64,000 nucleotides of DNA from an uncultured Acetobacteraceae bacterium (GTDB taxonomy: Bacteria > Pseudomonadota > Alphaproteobacteria > Acetobacterales > Acetobacteraceae). Positions 8,753 through 17,737 of the stretch are shown one piece after another. How positions within the stretch are numbered: the first letter of the stretch is position 1; each line of letters starts with the position of its first letter. The stretch covers positions 62,001-126,000 of the forward strand of contig CALTUD010000003.1 in the NCBI GenBank assembly GCA_943912335.1, given 5' to 3'. A program made the position numbers and the translations under genes. A model generated the notes under the pieces. The model did not search any database. It was not told where the DNA came from and saw only the letters and a list, made by a program, of their open reading frames with translations.

Positions 8753-10609
8753 CAGTTCCAGGAACCGATCGCGCGGCAGGGCGAACCGGTCCGGCATCCG
8801 CACCGCATTGCGATACTGCAGCGCGAACAACAAACGTTGCGGCCCGAACATGCGTGGCCGGCGCGGGCTCGGCACGATGTCGTCATGCGCCGCGAAGAAG
8901 GTGGCGCGATCCGGGTCGATGCGACAATCCTGCCGGCGCGCCTCCTCCAGCGCCAGGACCAGATTCGGAACCTCCACGAAGCCGAACCTGACCTCCACGT
9001 ACCAGAACCCGTCACCCACCTCCTGCACCGTCACCCGCTCGCTGGCCGGAACGCGCGCCGTGGTCTCGAACCGCACGAACAGGCTCACCACGCGCTCGGG
9101 CAGGGCACCGAACAGGGTCAGATGGCGGGCGATCAGCAATGGCACCGCCGTCGGCCCGCGTGTCAGGAACACGGCATGGCCTTCGGTGCGCGGGATCCGC
9201 CCGTCCTGCACGGCCGCCAGCACCGCGTCCGCATCCGGCGCCGCCGCCTTCAGCGAGGCCCGCACGCGCGCCACGCCCGCATGCCAGGTGATCATGATCA
9301 CGAACAGCGCCAGTCCGAACAGGAGCGGCACGAAACCGCCATCCAGGATCTTCAGCAGATTGGCGGCGAAGAATGCGACGTCGATCACCAGGAGGATGCC
9401 CACCACCCCCAGGATCGCAGGCCAGTTCCATTTCCAGCGGTTCCGCATCACATCGGCCAGCAGGATCGTCGTCAGCAGCATGGTCGTGGACACGGCGGTG
9501 CCGAACGCGCCGGCCAGACGCGCCGATGAACCGAACCCGATCGTGATCGCGATGGTCGCGATCATCATGGTCCAGTTCACCAGCGGCACGTAGATCTGGC
9601 CGTACTCCTCGTCGGAGGTCTGGTGGATGATCAGCCCAGGCATCCAGCCGAGCTGCATCGCCTGACGCGTCAGGGAGAACGCGCCGGTGATGATCGCCTG
9701 GCTGGCGATGATGGTGGCGATCGTCGCCAGGATCACCAGCGGATACACGCCCCAATGCGGCACTTCCGAGAAGAACGAGTTCTTGGCCAGGGACGGATCG
9801 CGCACGATCTGCGCCGCCTGTCCGGCATAGTTCAGGAGCAGCGCCGGCAGCACGACCGCCCCCCAGGACAGGCGTACCGGCCGACGCCCCAGATGCCCCA
9901 TATCGGCATAGAGCGCCTCGCCGCCGGTCAGGGCCAGGAACACGCCACCCAGGACGGTGAAGCTGCCCCAGCCATGGTGCAGCAGGAACCGCACCCCTAG
10001 CAGCGGGTCGAGCGCAGCCAACACGCCCGGGCTGCGCGCGATCGCGACCGCGCCCATGGCGGCGATCACCCCGAACCAGGCCAGCATCACCGGGCCGAAC
10101 GCCTTGCCGAGCTTCGCCGTGCCCAGAGGCTGCGCCGCGAACAAACCGACCAGGATCGCCACCGCGATCGGCAACACGTAGGGCTTGAACGCGCTGGTCG
10201 CGACATCCAGCCCTTCCAGCGCGCCCAGAACGGAAATCGCAGGCGTGATGATGCCGTCGCCGTAGATCAGCGCTGCGCCGAACAGAGCCGCCGCGATCAG
10301 CAGCCCGCTGCCGTGCATCAGCCCAGGACGGGAAGGCGGCTTCAACAGCGACATCAGCGCCAGGATGCCGCCTTCGCCCTGGTTGTCGGCACGCATCACC
10401 ACCGCGCAATACTTGAAGGTGATGACGATGATCAGCGCCCAGACGATCAGCGACAGGCTGCCCAGCGCGATCTCGGGCGTGATGGTGCCGCCGGCATCGC
10501 CGACCACGGTCTGAAAGGTATAGAGCGGGCTCGTGCCCAGATCGCCGTAGACGATGCCCAGGGCGGACAGCGCCGACACCATCACGCCGCGCCGACTGTC
10601 CTGCGCCAT
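8732..10609 (-). CDS. kup: Low-affinity potassium uptake protein Kup
   Basis: 625 aa, the usual length of the KUP/HAK/KT family. It imports K+ with protons across the inner membrane. The family's N-terminal signature GIVYGDLGTSPLYTF is at residues 18-32, followed by about 12 membrane segments and a C-terminal cytosolic domain from about residue 455. The ATG is the first in frame after the promoter gap. It is a single-gene unit. The 163 bp upstream, up to the aminotransferase stop, hold no gene I can support. Confidence 0.96.
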   Translation of the reverse strand: MAQDSRRGVMVSALSALGIVYGDLGTSPLYTFQTVVGDAGGTITPEIALGSLSLIVWALIIVITFKYCAVVMRADNQGEGGILALMSLLKPPSRPGLMHGSGLLIAAALFGAALIYGDGIITPAISVLGALEGLDVATSAFKPYVLPIAVAILVGLFAAQPLGTAKLGKAFGPVMLAWFGVIAAMGAVAIARSPGVLAALDPLLGVRFLLHHGWGSFTVLGGVFLALTGGEALYADMGHLGRRPVRLSWGAVVLPALLLNYAGQAAQIVRDPSLAKNSFFSEVPHWGVYPLVILATIATIIASQAIITGAFSLTRQAMQLGWMPGLIIHQTSDEEYGQIYVPLVNWTMMIATIAITIGFGSSARLAGAFGTAVSTTMLLTTILLADVMRNRWKWNWPAILGVVGILLVIDVAFFAANLLKILDGGFVPLLFGLALFVIMITWHAGVARVRASLKAAAPDADAVLAAVQDGRIPRTEGHAVFLTRGPTAVPLLIARHLTLFGALPERVVSLFVRFETTARVPASERVTVQEVGDGFWYVEVRFGFVEVPNLVLALEEARRQDCRIDPDRATFFAAHDDIVPSPRRPRMFGPQRLLFALQYRNAVRMPDRFALPRDRFLELGRQVEL

Positions 10610-10772
10610 CCGAATCGTCCTGCCTCGATCGCGTCCGGCGCGTGCCGGACGGGGTTGACCCTGTCGCCGCCGGGTCGTCCCGTCCAGACATGGTACGCAA
10701 CAATCGAATGGGGACGCGATCGGTTCCGCCTTGCCGGGCGCTCGCGTCGCCGCAGGCGCCCGGATGGAGCGA

Positions 10773-12083
10773 TCAGTCCACGGCCGCCGAGATCGCCTCG
10801 CCGAGCGTGGTGACGATCCGGTCGATATGGCTCCGCTCCAGGATCAGCGGCGGCGACAGGGCGATCGTGTCGGCCGTGGTGCGGATCAGCAGACCCTTCT
10901 CGAAACAGTCCTGCATGATCCGCCCGGCGCGCTCCGCGGGGCGGCCCGCGAACGGCTCCAGCTCGATCCCGGCGATCAACCCTGCATCGCGGATGTCCAC
11001 CACGCCGGGGCGGTCGCGCAGGCTGTGCACGGCCTCGCGCCATTCCGGCTCGATCGCGCGCGCACGTGCGGGCAACTCCTCGTCGCGATGGATGTCGAGC
11101 GTGGCGATCGCCGCGGCGCAGGCGAGGGGATGACCGGAATAGGTGTAGCCGTGGAACAGCTCGATCCCCGGCGCCGCATTCTCGACCACGGTGCGATAGA
11201 TTTTGTCGCTGGCCGCAACGGCGCCCATCGGCACGGCGGCATTGGTCAAGCCTTTCGCCATGGTCAGGATATCGGGCGTGACCCCGAAGCGCTCGGCCGC
11301 GAACGGCGCACCCATGCGTCCGAAACCCGTGATCACTTCGTCGAAGATCAGCAGAATGCCGTACTGGTCGCACAGGGCGCGAAGTTTCTCGAGATAGCCC
11401 ACCGGCGGCACCAGAACGCCGGTCGATCCAGCCACCGGCTCGACGATTACCGCGGCGATGCTGTCCGCGCCGTGCAACTGCACCAGGTCGATCAGCGCAT
11501 CCGCCTTCTCCGCGCCGTGCTCCGGCTGGAATTGCGCGAAGCGGTTCTGCGGCAGATGCGTATGCGGCAGATGGTCGACATTGCCGAGCAGGGGCGCGAA
11601 TTGTTTGCGATTGGCGCCGATCCCGCCCACGCTCAAGCCGCCGAAATTGATGCCATGATAGCCGCGCTCGCGACCGATCAGCATGGTGCGTTGCGGCTGA
11701 CCGTTGGCGCGATGATAGGCAAGGGCGATCTTGAGCGCGGTATCGGCGCTTTCGCTGCCGGAATTGGTGAAGAAGATGCGGTCGAGCCCCGCAGGCGTGA
11801 CGCCCGCGATGCGCGACGCAGCCTCGAACATCAGGGGGTGGCCCATCTGGAAGGTGGGCGCGAAATCCAACGACGACGCCGTGCGCGTGATCGCTTCGGT
11901 GATCTGCCGGCGGTTATGTCCCGCGTTGACGCACCAGAGGCCGGCAGTGGCGTCGAGCACTTCGCGCCCGTCCGGAGTCCAGTACAGCATGCCGTCGGCG
12001 CGCGCCAACAGGCGTGGCGCCGCCTTGAAACTCCGGTTCGCGGTGAACGGCATCCAGGCCGCGTCGAGATCGTTGCGTGGCAT
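10773..12083 (-). CDS. Class III omega-aminotransferase, beta-alanine:pyruvate type
   Basis: 436 aa cytosolic PLP enzyme. The PLP lysine is in LTMAKGLTNA, the cofactor Asp in LLIFDEVITGFGR, and the substrate region carries FTNSGSESADTALK. The N-terminal AAWMPFTANRSFK pattern is typical of beta-alanine:pyruvate aminotransferases. It is the last gene of the minus-strand catabolic operon, 5 bp after dihydropyrimidinase. In this context it should convert beta-alanine (from uracil) or beta-aminoisobutyrate (from thymine) to the semialdehyde. The semialdehyde dehydrogenase expected next is not in the window. The start is the ATG of MPRNDLD. Confidence 0.9.
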   Translation of the reverse strand: MPRNDLDAAWMPFTANRSFKAAPRLLARADGMLYWTPDGREVLDATAGLWCVNAGHNRRQITEAITRTASSLDFAPTFQMGHPLMFEAASRIAGVTPAGLDRIFFTNSGSESADTALKIALAYHRANGQPQRTMLIGRERGYHGINFGGLSVGGIGANRKQFAPLLGNVDHLPHTHLPQNRFAQFQPEHGAEKADALIDLVQLHGADSIAAVIVEPVAGSTGVLVPPVGYLEKLRALCDQYGILLIFDEVITGFGRMGAPFAAERFGVTPDILTMAKGLTNAAVPMGAVAASDKIYRTVVENAAPGIELFHGYTYSGHPLACAAAIATLDIHRDEELPARARAIEPEWREAVHSLRDRPGVVDIRDAGLIAGIELEPFAGRPAERAGRIMQDCFEKGLLIRTTADTIALSPPLILERSHIDRIVTTLGEAISAAVD

Positions 12084-12088
12084 GTGAT

Positions 12089-13525
12089 TCAACCCGCTGC
12101 TCCTGTGTCGGCGTGGGGGAAACAGATCGGCGCGAAGGGCGGACGCGACACGTAGCGTCCATGGCCCGGAACGGTATGCAGCCGGTTCTCGTGCCAGACC
12201 ACGCGGCCGCCGGCGATGGTGGTGCGGGCCAGACCCGTCACCGCCATGCCCTCGAACACGTTGTAATCGACGCGCTGGTGATGCGTCGCCGCCGAGATGG
12301 TGCGCGTCCCGTTCGGGTCCCACAGAACCAGATCGGCATCGGCGCCGACGGACACGCTGCCTTTGCGCGGATGCATGTTGAAGATCTTCGCCGTGTTGGT
12401 CGACGTGACGGCCACGAACTCCGCCGGGGTCAGTTTCCCCGTCCTGACGCCGTGATGCCAGAGAACGCTCATCCTGTCCTCGATCCCCGGCGTCCCGTTC
12501 GGAATCTTGGTGAAATCGTCGCGACCGTTGGCCTTCTGCGGTGCGCAGAAACAGCAATGGTCGGTCGCCGTGGTCTGCAACGTGCCGTTGGCGAGCCCGG
12601 CCCAGAGTTTCGCCTGATGCGATCTCGGCCGAAACGGAGGGCTCATCACATGCGCGGCGGCGGACGCGAAATCCTCGGTGTCGTAGACGCTGTCGTCGAT
12701 CACCAGATGCTGGGCCAGAACCTCGCCGAACACGCGCTGCCCGTTCGCACGCGCACGCCCGATCGCCTCCGTCGCGTCCGCGGTCGAGACATGCACGATG
12801 TAGATCGGCGCGCCGAGCACGTCGGCGATGGCGATGATGCGCTGCGCGGCTTCGCCCTCCACCGAAGGCGGTCGCGACAAGGGATGTCCCTTCGGCCCGG
12901 TGATGCCTGCCGCCAACAGCTTCTTCTGCAGATGCGCCACAGCATCGCCGTTCTCCGCATGCACGTTGCACAGCGCGCCGAGCGACAGGGCATGGCCGAC
13001 GCTGGACAGCAGGACGCCGTCATCCACCATCAGCGCGCCCTTGTAGGCCATGAAATGCTTGAAGCTGTTGACGCCGTGGTCGCGTACCAGCGTTTCCATC
13101 TCGGCCGCGACCGACGGCGACCAATGCGTCACGCAGACATGGAACGCGTAGTCGCACACGGCCTTTTCCGCACGCGCGCTCCACAGTTTCCACGCCTCGA
13201 TCAGCGATCCGCCCGGTTCCGGTATGGCGAAATCGATGATGGTGGTGGTGCCGCCCGCAACCGCCGCTTCCGTACCGGTGCGGAAATCGTCCGACGACAC
13301 CTCGCCCATGAACGGCATTTCCATATGCGTATGCGGATCGATCCCGCCGGGGATCACCAGCAGCCCGCTCGCATCGAGACCGCGCGCACCCTCCGCGTCC
13401 AGCCCGTCGCCGATCGCCGCGATGATGCCGTCGCGCACCAGGATGTCGGCGCGGAACGCGCTGTCGGCGGTCTGGATGGTACCGCCACGAATGAGCAGCA
13501 TCTCGGATCGTTCAGGCAATGACAT
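12089..13525 (-). CDS. hydA: Dihydropyrimidinase (D-hydantoinase)
   Basis: 478 aa binuclear zinc amidohydrolase that opens the ring of dihydrouracil, dihydrothymine or 5-substituted hydantoins. The metal ligands are visible: HTH in GGIDPHTHMEM, the lysine for carboxylation in FKHFMAYKGALM, His in VHAENGD and YIVHVST, and Asp in TDHCCF. The start ATG at 13525 has AAGGAG about 10 bases upstream and overlaps the symporter's 3' end by 14 bases; an internal Met eight codons later has no ribosome site. Its product is the substrate of the carbamoylase encoded near 28 kb. Confidence 0.95.
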   Translation of the reverse strand: MSLPERSEMLLIRGGTIQTADSAFRADILVRDGIIAAIGDGLDAEGARGLDASGLLVIPGGIDPHTHMEMPFMGEVSSDDFRTGTEAAVAGGTTTIIDFAIPEPGGSLIEAWKLWSARAEKAVCDYAFHVCVTHWSPSVAAEMETLVRDHGVNSFKHFMAYKGALMVDDGVLLSSVGHALSLGALCNVHAENGDAVAHLQKKLLAAGITGPKGHPLSRPPSVEGEAAQRIIAIADVLGAPIYIVHVSTADATEAIGRARANGQRVFGEVLAQHLVIDDSVYDTEDFASAAAHVMSPPFRPRSHQAKLWAGLANGTLQTTATDHCCFCAPQKANGRDDFTKIPNGTPGIEDRMSVLWHHGVRTGKLTPAEFVAVTSTNTAKIFNMHPRKGSVSVGADADLVLWDPNGTRTISAATHHQRVDYNVFEGMAVTGLARTTIAGGRVVWHENRLHTVPGHGRYVSRPPFAPICFPHADTGAAG

Positions 13526-14984
13526 CGCGCCGGATCTCCTTCTGCGTCCCAGGAGAGACCCGTTTGGGGACCGAGCGCAATCGCCGGCTCTCCGTCGGCT
13601 CGCGCGACACGCCCGGGAACCGCAGCGTCAACGCCCACAGCAGCGCGGCATTCGCCGCCAGCCCCAGCAGGCCCGGGTTGACCCCGCCCAGCTGCACGCC
13701 GCCCGCATGCAGCCCGATCGACACCGCATCGCCGAGCAGCAGCGACAGCGCGATCGCTTCCGGCTTCACCCGTCGCAGGAACAGCATCGACACCAGGCCC
13801 GGCAGGATCTGCGTGATCCCGAAATAGAACACGGTGTTGATCGCCGTCATCAGCCCGTGGAAACCGGTCGCGCCAGCGACCGACAGCACCACATAAGCCG
13901 CCATCACCAGTCGCGCGGCGCCCTTCTGCCGTTCGCCCTCCAGGCCCGGCACCAGATTGCGCGACACCAGCGGCCCCAGCGCCAGACAGATGCCGCTCAG
14001 CACCACCAGCGCAGACAGGCAGGCCGCCGCGAGAACGATCCCGGCCGCCCAACCGGGCAGCAGATCGCAGGCGATGCGCACGAACACCGCGTTGGGATCG
14101 CCCGCACCGGGTCCGCCGCCGAGATGCCGCGCCGCGTAGGCGGTCACCACCAGCAGCGGAAACATCGCCATGTAGAGCGGCATCAGGCTTTGCGCACGGC
14201 GCACGGTGCGCGGCGAGCGCGCGGTGAACACGCTGGCTACCGTCTGCGGCACCAGACAGAACCCGACGCTCTGCAGAATGATGGTGCTCATGGCGAACAG
14301 ATCGGTCGACCAGCGCGCGGGCGGTACGGGCGGCGCCAGAGGCGTCAGCGCGGCCGCATCCGGCGCACGCGACAGCACCGCCAAAGCGGCCAGACCCGCC
14401 GCCAGCACGGCCAGCAGCATCAGCGCATCCTTCAGCACCGCCACACGCGCCGGCCCCCTGATCCCGGTGATCGCCACCATCACCAGGACCAGCGCCCCCG
14501 CGACGCCCAGGCTCAGCAGCGGCTGAACCTGCCCCAGCCCCAGCGCCGCCAGCACGGTTTCCAGCCCCACGAACTGCATCACCCCGAGCGGCAGCAGAAA
14601 CGCGATCGAGGACAGGGCGACCATCAGCTCCAGCGTCCGGCTGTCGAAATGCCGGCGGAACATGTCCGGCAGCGTCACCGCCCCGGTCCGCCGGCCGGCC
14701 CGCCAGATGCAGGGATTCAGGAAATACCCGACCGGAAACGCCAGCAGGATGTAGCCCAGGAACCAGGCCAGAAAGCCGGTGCCATGCGCATACACGCCGG
14801 CCGGAACGCCGAGGATCGTGCCGATGCTGTAGGTCTCGCCGACAGACAGAAAGAAGAACAGCACCGCGCCGAACCGGCCCGAGGCGACAAAGAAATCCTC
14901 GGGTTTCTGATGCGCCGTTCCACGTGCCGCGGAACAGGCCAGTCCGACCGCCAGAAGCAGGATCAGCGCGAACGCGGCGATCAC
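13512..14984 (-). CDS. Sodium:solute symporter (SSS family)
   Basis: 490 aa inner-membrane protein with about 13 hydrophobic segments. ARGTAHQKPEDFFVASGRFG after TM1 (quoted here as the segment near residues 20-39) and the SVGETYSIGTILGVPAG motif are typical of the SSS family. The start is a GTG whose GTGA overlaps the stop of the small DUF3311 gene, which fits the frequent pairing of such symporters with a two-TM partner. In this operon it probably imports a pyrimidine, hydantoin, beta-amino acid or ureide with Na+. Confidence 0.9.
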   Translation of the reverse strand: MIAAFALILLLAVGLACSAARGTAHQKPEDFFVASGRFGAVLFFFLSVGETYSIGTILGVPAGVYAHGTGFLAWFLGYILLAFPVGYFLNPCIWRAGRRTGAVTLPDMFRRHFDSRTLELMVALSSIAFLLPLGVMQFVGLETVLAALGLGQVQPLLSLGVAGALVLVMVAITGIRGPARVAVLKDALMLLAVLAAGLAALAVLSRAPDAAALTPLAPPVPPARWSTDLFAMSTIILQSVGFCLVPQTVASVFTARSPRTVRRAQSLMPLYMAMFPLLVVTAYAARHLGGGPGAGDPNAVFVRIACDLLPGWAAGIVLAAACLSALVVLSGICLALGPLVSRNLVPGLEGERQKGAARLVMAAYVVLSVAGATGFHGLMTAINTVFYFGITQILPGLVSMLFLRRVKPEAIALSLLLGDAVSIGLHAGGVQLGGVNPGLLGLAANAALLWALTLRFPGVSREPTESRRLRSVPKRVSPGTQKEIRRDVIA

Positions 14985-15208
14985 GGCTCGGCCGCCCCGT
15001 CATCCTCGTCGTCGAACACGTGGCGGTCGTGCAGCCACCAGCAAGAGCCGAGGCAGGCGGCGGTCAGCGGAATGCACAGAAACAGCCATGCCACCGCGAC
15101 CGGCAAACCCGCCACCACCACGCTCGACCGCGACAGCAGCGGGATCGTCGGCACCACCGCCGCGAACGGAATCCCCAGCCCGACCAGAAAGCGCCAGCTC
15201 GCCGTCAT
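14981..15208 (-). CDS. DUF3311 small membrane protein, symporter partner
   Basis: 75 aa with two hydrophobic segments (about residues 6-30 and 32-52) and an acidic C-terminus (DDEDDGAAEP). It matches DUF3311 proteins that sit next to SSS symporters. It overlaps the upstream P1 peptidase stop (ATGA) and the downstream symporter start (GTGA) by four bases each, so the three are probably translationally coupled. Likely an accessory subunit; its role in transport is inferred from pairing only. Confidence 0.82.
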   Translation of the reverse strand: MTASWRFLVGLGIPFAAVVPTIPLLSRSSVVVAGLPVAVAWLFLCIPLTAACLGSCWWLHDRHVFDDEDDGAAEP

Positions 15209-16335
15209 CCGGTCGTGCCTGTCCGCCAGGTCTGCCCGCTCATCCCCGGCGGCAGGGTCGCCTCGTAGACGCCGCGCGCCACCGCCCGGGTCAACACGTC
15301 GGCGGCGATCGATCCGATCCGTGCCACCGTGAAAGGCCGGCTCGGCCCGTCGATGGTGCGTTTTCCGGTGGACAGCGCGAACACCACGTCGCCGTCGAAC
15401 GGTGAATGGATCGGCCGGATCGCCCGCGCCAGCCCGTCCTGCGCCATCATCGCCACGCGCTTGCACTCGTCCGGATCCAGGATCACGTCCGTGGCGACAC
15501 AGGCGATGGTGGTGTTGCTGCGCGCGGCCGGGTTGCGTTTCGCCGCACCCCAATCCTCGCCGGAAACGATCGCCGAACTTGGACCCAGCCCGCCGAACTC
15601 CTTGTTCATCTCGAACGGTCCGGCCCAGAAATGCCGTCCGCCCGGCACCAGCACCGAGCCCAGGCTGTTCACGGCGACGATCGCGCCCACCGTGATCCCG
15701 TCCGCGGTCCGCAAGGAGGCCGAGCCGAGACCGCCTTTCAGCGCACCGGCCCCGGCGCCGTAGCCGGCCCCCGCCGTGCCGAGGGCGAAATCGCGTTTCG
15801 CCGCCTCCACCGCCGCGATGCCCATCTCGCGATAAGGCGGGTTCATGCCCCATTTCTTGTCGCCGCCATTGGCGAGATCGAACAGGATGGCCGCCGGCAC
15901 GATCGGCGAGCGCGGCACGCCGGGGGTCGGCACCGCCTCGAAGCCGCGTCCCTTCGCACCGAGCCAGGTCGCGACGCCGTCCGCCGCGGCGAGGCCGTAG
16001 ACCGACCCGCCGGACAGAACCACCGCATCGACGGAGCGCACCAGGTTCCAGCCGGCGAGGGCATCGGTCTCGCGCGTGCCGGGGCCGCCGCCGCGCACAT
16101 CCACCGCGCAGACCGCACGATCATCCGGCAGGATCACCGTCACGCCGCTGCGGACACCGCTCTCCTGCGCCTGCCCGACCGACAGCCCGTCCACGTCCGT
16201 GATCAGGTTGCGTGGCCCCGGCGCGCCGGGGGCGAGGGTCGCGTGCGGGTCCGGAGACGTCGCCGCCCGCGCCCCCTCGGCGGCGAACAACGCGACACTG
16301 CCGGCGATCCCGGTCAGAAGCTGGCGACGATCCAT
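15205..16335 (-). CDS. P1 (DmpA/BapA) family peptidase, exported
   Basis: 376 aa, self-cleaving N-terminal-nucleophile aminopeptidase family S58. The N-terminus MDRRQLLTGIAGSVALFAAEGARA looks like a twin-arginine-type signal (read as two parts), pointing to the periplasm. LITDVDGLSVGQ and the GGGPGTRETD and LSGGSVYGL motifs are family marks. The self-cleavage site is probably Asn-Thr in ARSNTTIACVATD, giving a Thr nucleophile. Some relatives (BapA, DmpA) release beta-alanine and other beta-amino acids from peptides. That would suit the beta-alanine aminotransferase in the same operon, although activity on D- or L-amino acid derivatives is equally possible. The start follows the amidase stop with no gap. 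Confidence 0.87.
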   Translation of the reverse strand: MDRRQLLTGIAGSVALFAAEGARAATSPDPHATLAPGAPGPRNLITDVDGLSVGQAQESGVRSGVTVILPDDRAVCAVDVRGGGPGTRETDALAGWNLVRSVDAVVLSGGSVYGLAAADGVATWLGAKGRGFEAVPTPGVPRSPIVPAAILFDLANGGDKKWGMNPPYREMGIAAVEAAKRDFALGTAGAGYGAGAGALKGGLGSASLRTADGITVGAIVAVNSLGSVLVPGGRHFWAGPFEMNKEFGGLGPSSAIVSGEDWGAAKRNPAARSNTTIACVATDVILDPDECKRVAMMAQDGLARAIRPIHSPFDGDVVFALSTGKRTIDGPSRPFTVARIGSIAADVLTRAVARGVYEATLPPGMSGQTWRTGTTG

Positions 16336-17736
16336 TCAAACACCTTTCGCGGGCGGCGTGGGCCAGGTCGTGATGGGGCCGCGCCCGGCCTCGAACCAGC
16401 GGGCCAGTTCGATCGCCTGCCGGTCGGCGAAGCGCGGCGTGACGATCTGCAGGCCGATCGGCGTCCCGCCCGACGAGAAGCCGCAATGGATCGAGACGGC
16501 CGGCTGTTCGCCCATGTTCCAGGGCAGGGTGAAGGCGATATGCTCGAACGGCAGCGCCGGATCGTCCAGGGGCGACGCGAACTCGGCCGGAAAATCGAGA
16601 TTGGGCGTGGTCGGCGACAGGATCACGTCCAGCTCCGCGAAGGCTACGGCGCAGCGTCGCCGCAACGCGAACGTCCCGCCGAACCCGCTCACCGCTTCCG
16701 TGCCGCTCACCTCCGCGCCGGCTTCGGCCCAGCGCAGGATATAGGGCAGGATCAGCGCCCGACGCTCCTCCGGCAATGCACCGATCTCGGCCCAGGCACG
16801 GGCGCGCCAATACTGGTCGATCCCGTCCAGGATCGCGCGATCGAGCACGGGCGACACCGGCACCACGGCCGCGCCAGCCTGCGCGAACCGCGCCGCCGCG
16901 TGCCGCACGGCGTCGTCGATCTCTGCATCGAGCGCCATGCCGCAGCCCGGATCCATCATCACCCCGACCCGCAGGCCGCGCACGCCGTCGATGGACGACA
17001 TCCAGTCGATCCGCTCCGGCGGCAGGCTGGTGGCGTCGCGCGCATCCGGCAGCGACAGCACGGCCATCATGCGGGCGGCATCGTCCACGGTGCGCGTCAT
17101 CGGTCCGGCGCAGCGGCCGGTATAGTACGGATCGATCGGTATTCGGCCCAGCGTCGGCTTGAACCCGACCAGCCCGCACCAGGCGGCAGGCAGGCGCACC
17201 GACCCGCCGATATCGGTGCCCACATGCAGCGGCCCGTAACCGGCGGCGGCAGCAGCAGCGGCCCCGGCGCTCGATCCGCCCGGATTGGTGGCGAGGTTCC
17301 AGGGATTGCGCGTAAGGGGATGGAACGAGGACAGCCCCGAAGACAACATGCCGTAATCCGGCACCGTCGTCTTGGCGAACAGGATCGCCCCCGCCTCACG
17401 CAGGCGTGCGGCCGGCGGTGCGTCGTGGTCCTCGGGCACCAGAACGGTCGCGGCGGTTCCGACCGGCGTCGGCACGCCGCGCGTGGCAATCAGCTCCTTC
17501 AGGCTCACGGGCACGCCGTCCAGCGCACTCAACGGCGCATCGTTCGCCCAGCGCGCGGCGGACGCTTCCGCCTCCCTGCGCGCCGAGACGGGATCATGGG
17601 CGTAGAGCGCATGGAGATGCGGCTCCCAGGCGGCAATGCGCGCGTCGAGCGCCTCCACCACATCGACCGGGTCGAAGCGGCGCGCACGATAGCCCTCGAC
17701 GAGCGCCCCGGCATCGAGATCCATCAGCGACGCCAT
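16336..17736 (-). CDS. Amidase signature family hydrolase
   Basis: 466 aa cytosolic hydrolase. The Ser-cisSer-Lys triad is visible: Lys in PVSLKELI (about residue 80), cis-Ser in NPGGSSAGAAAA and nucleophile Ser in GTDIGGSVRLPA. Family members split amides, including ureides, allophanate and carbamoyl compounds. Its exact substrate is not evident. It starts one base after the TonB receptor stop and ends directly against the peptidase start, so it is part of the same operon. A role in hydrolysing an imported amide or N-acyl beta-amino acid is inferred from context. Confidence 0.9.
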   Translation of the reverse strand: MASLMDLDAGALVEGYRARRFDPVDVVEALDARIAAWEPHLHALYAHDPVSARREAEASAARWANDAPLSALDGVPVSLKELIATRGVPTPVGTAATVLVPEDHDAPPAARLREAGAILFAKTTVPDYGMLSSGLSSFHPLTRNPWNLATNPGGSSAGAAAAAAAGYGPLHVGTDIGGSVRLPAAWCGLVGFKPTLGRIPIDPYYTGRCAGPMTRTVDDAARMMAVLSLPDARDATSLPPERIDWMSSIDGVRGLRVGVMMDPGCGMALDAEIDDAVRHAAARFAQAGAAVVPVSPVLDRAILDGIDQYWRARAWAEIGALPEERRALILPYILRWAEAGAEVSGTEAVSGFGGTFALRRRCAVAFAELDVILSPTTPNLDFPAEFASPLDDPALPFEHIAFTLPWNMGEQPAVSIHCGFSSGGTPIGLQIVTPRFADRQAIELARWFEAGRGPITTWPTPPAKGV

Positions 17737-17737
17737 C

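Noticed and set aside
13224..15332. 702-codon open frame on the plus strand
   Set aside because: It is antisense to dihydropyrimidinase, symporter and DUF3311 genes, which are recognised. The sequence is Arg/Gln/His-rich low complexity, typical of shadow frames in GC-rich DNA.
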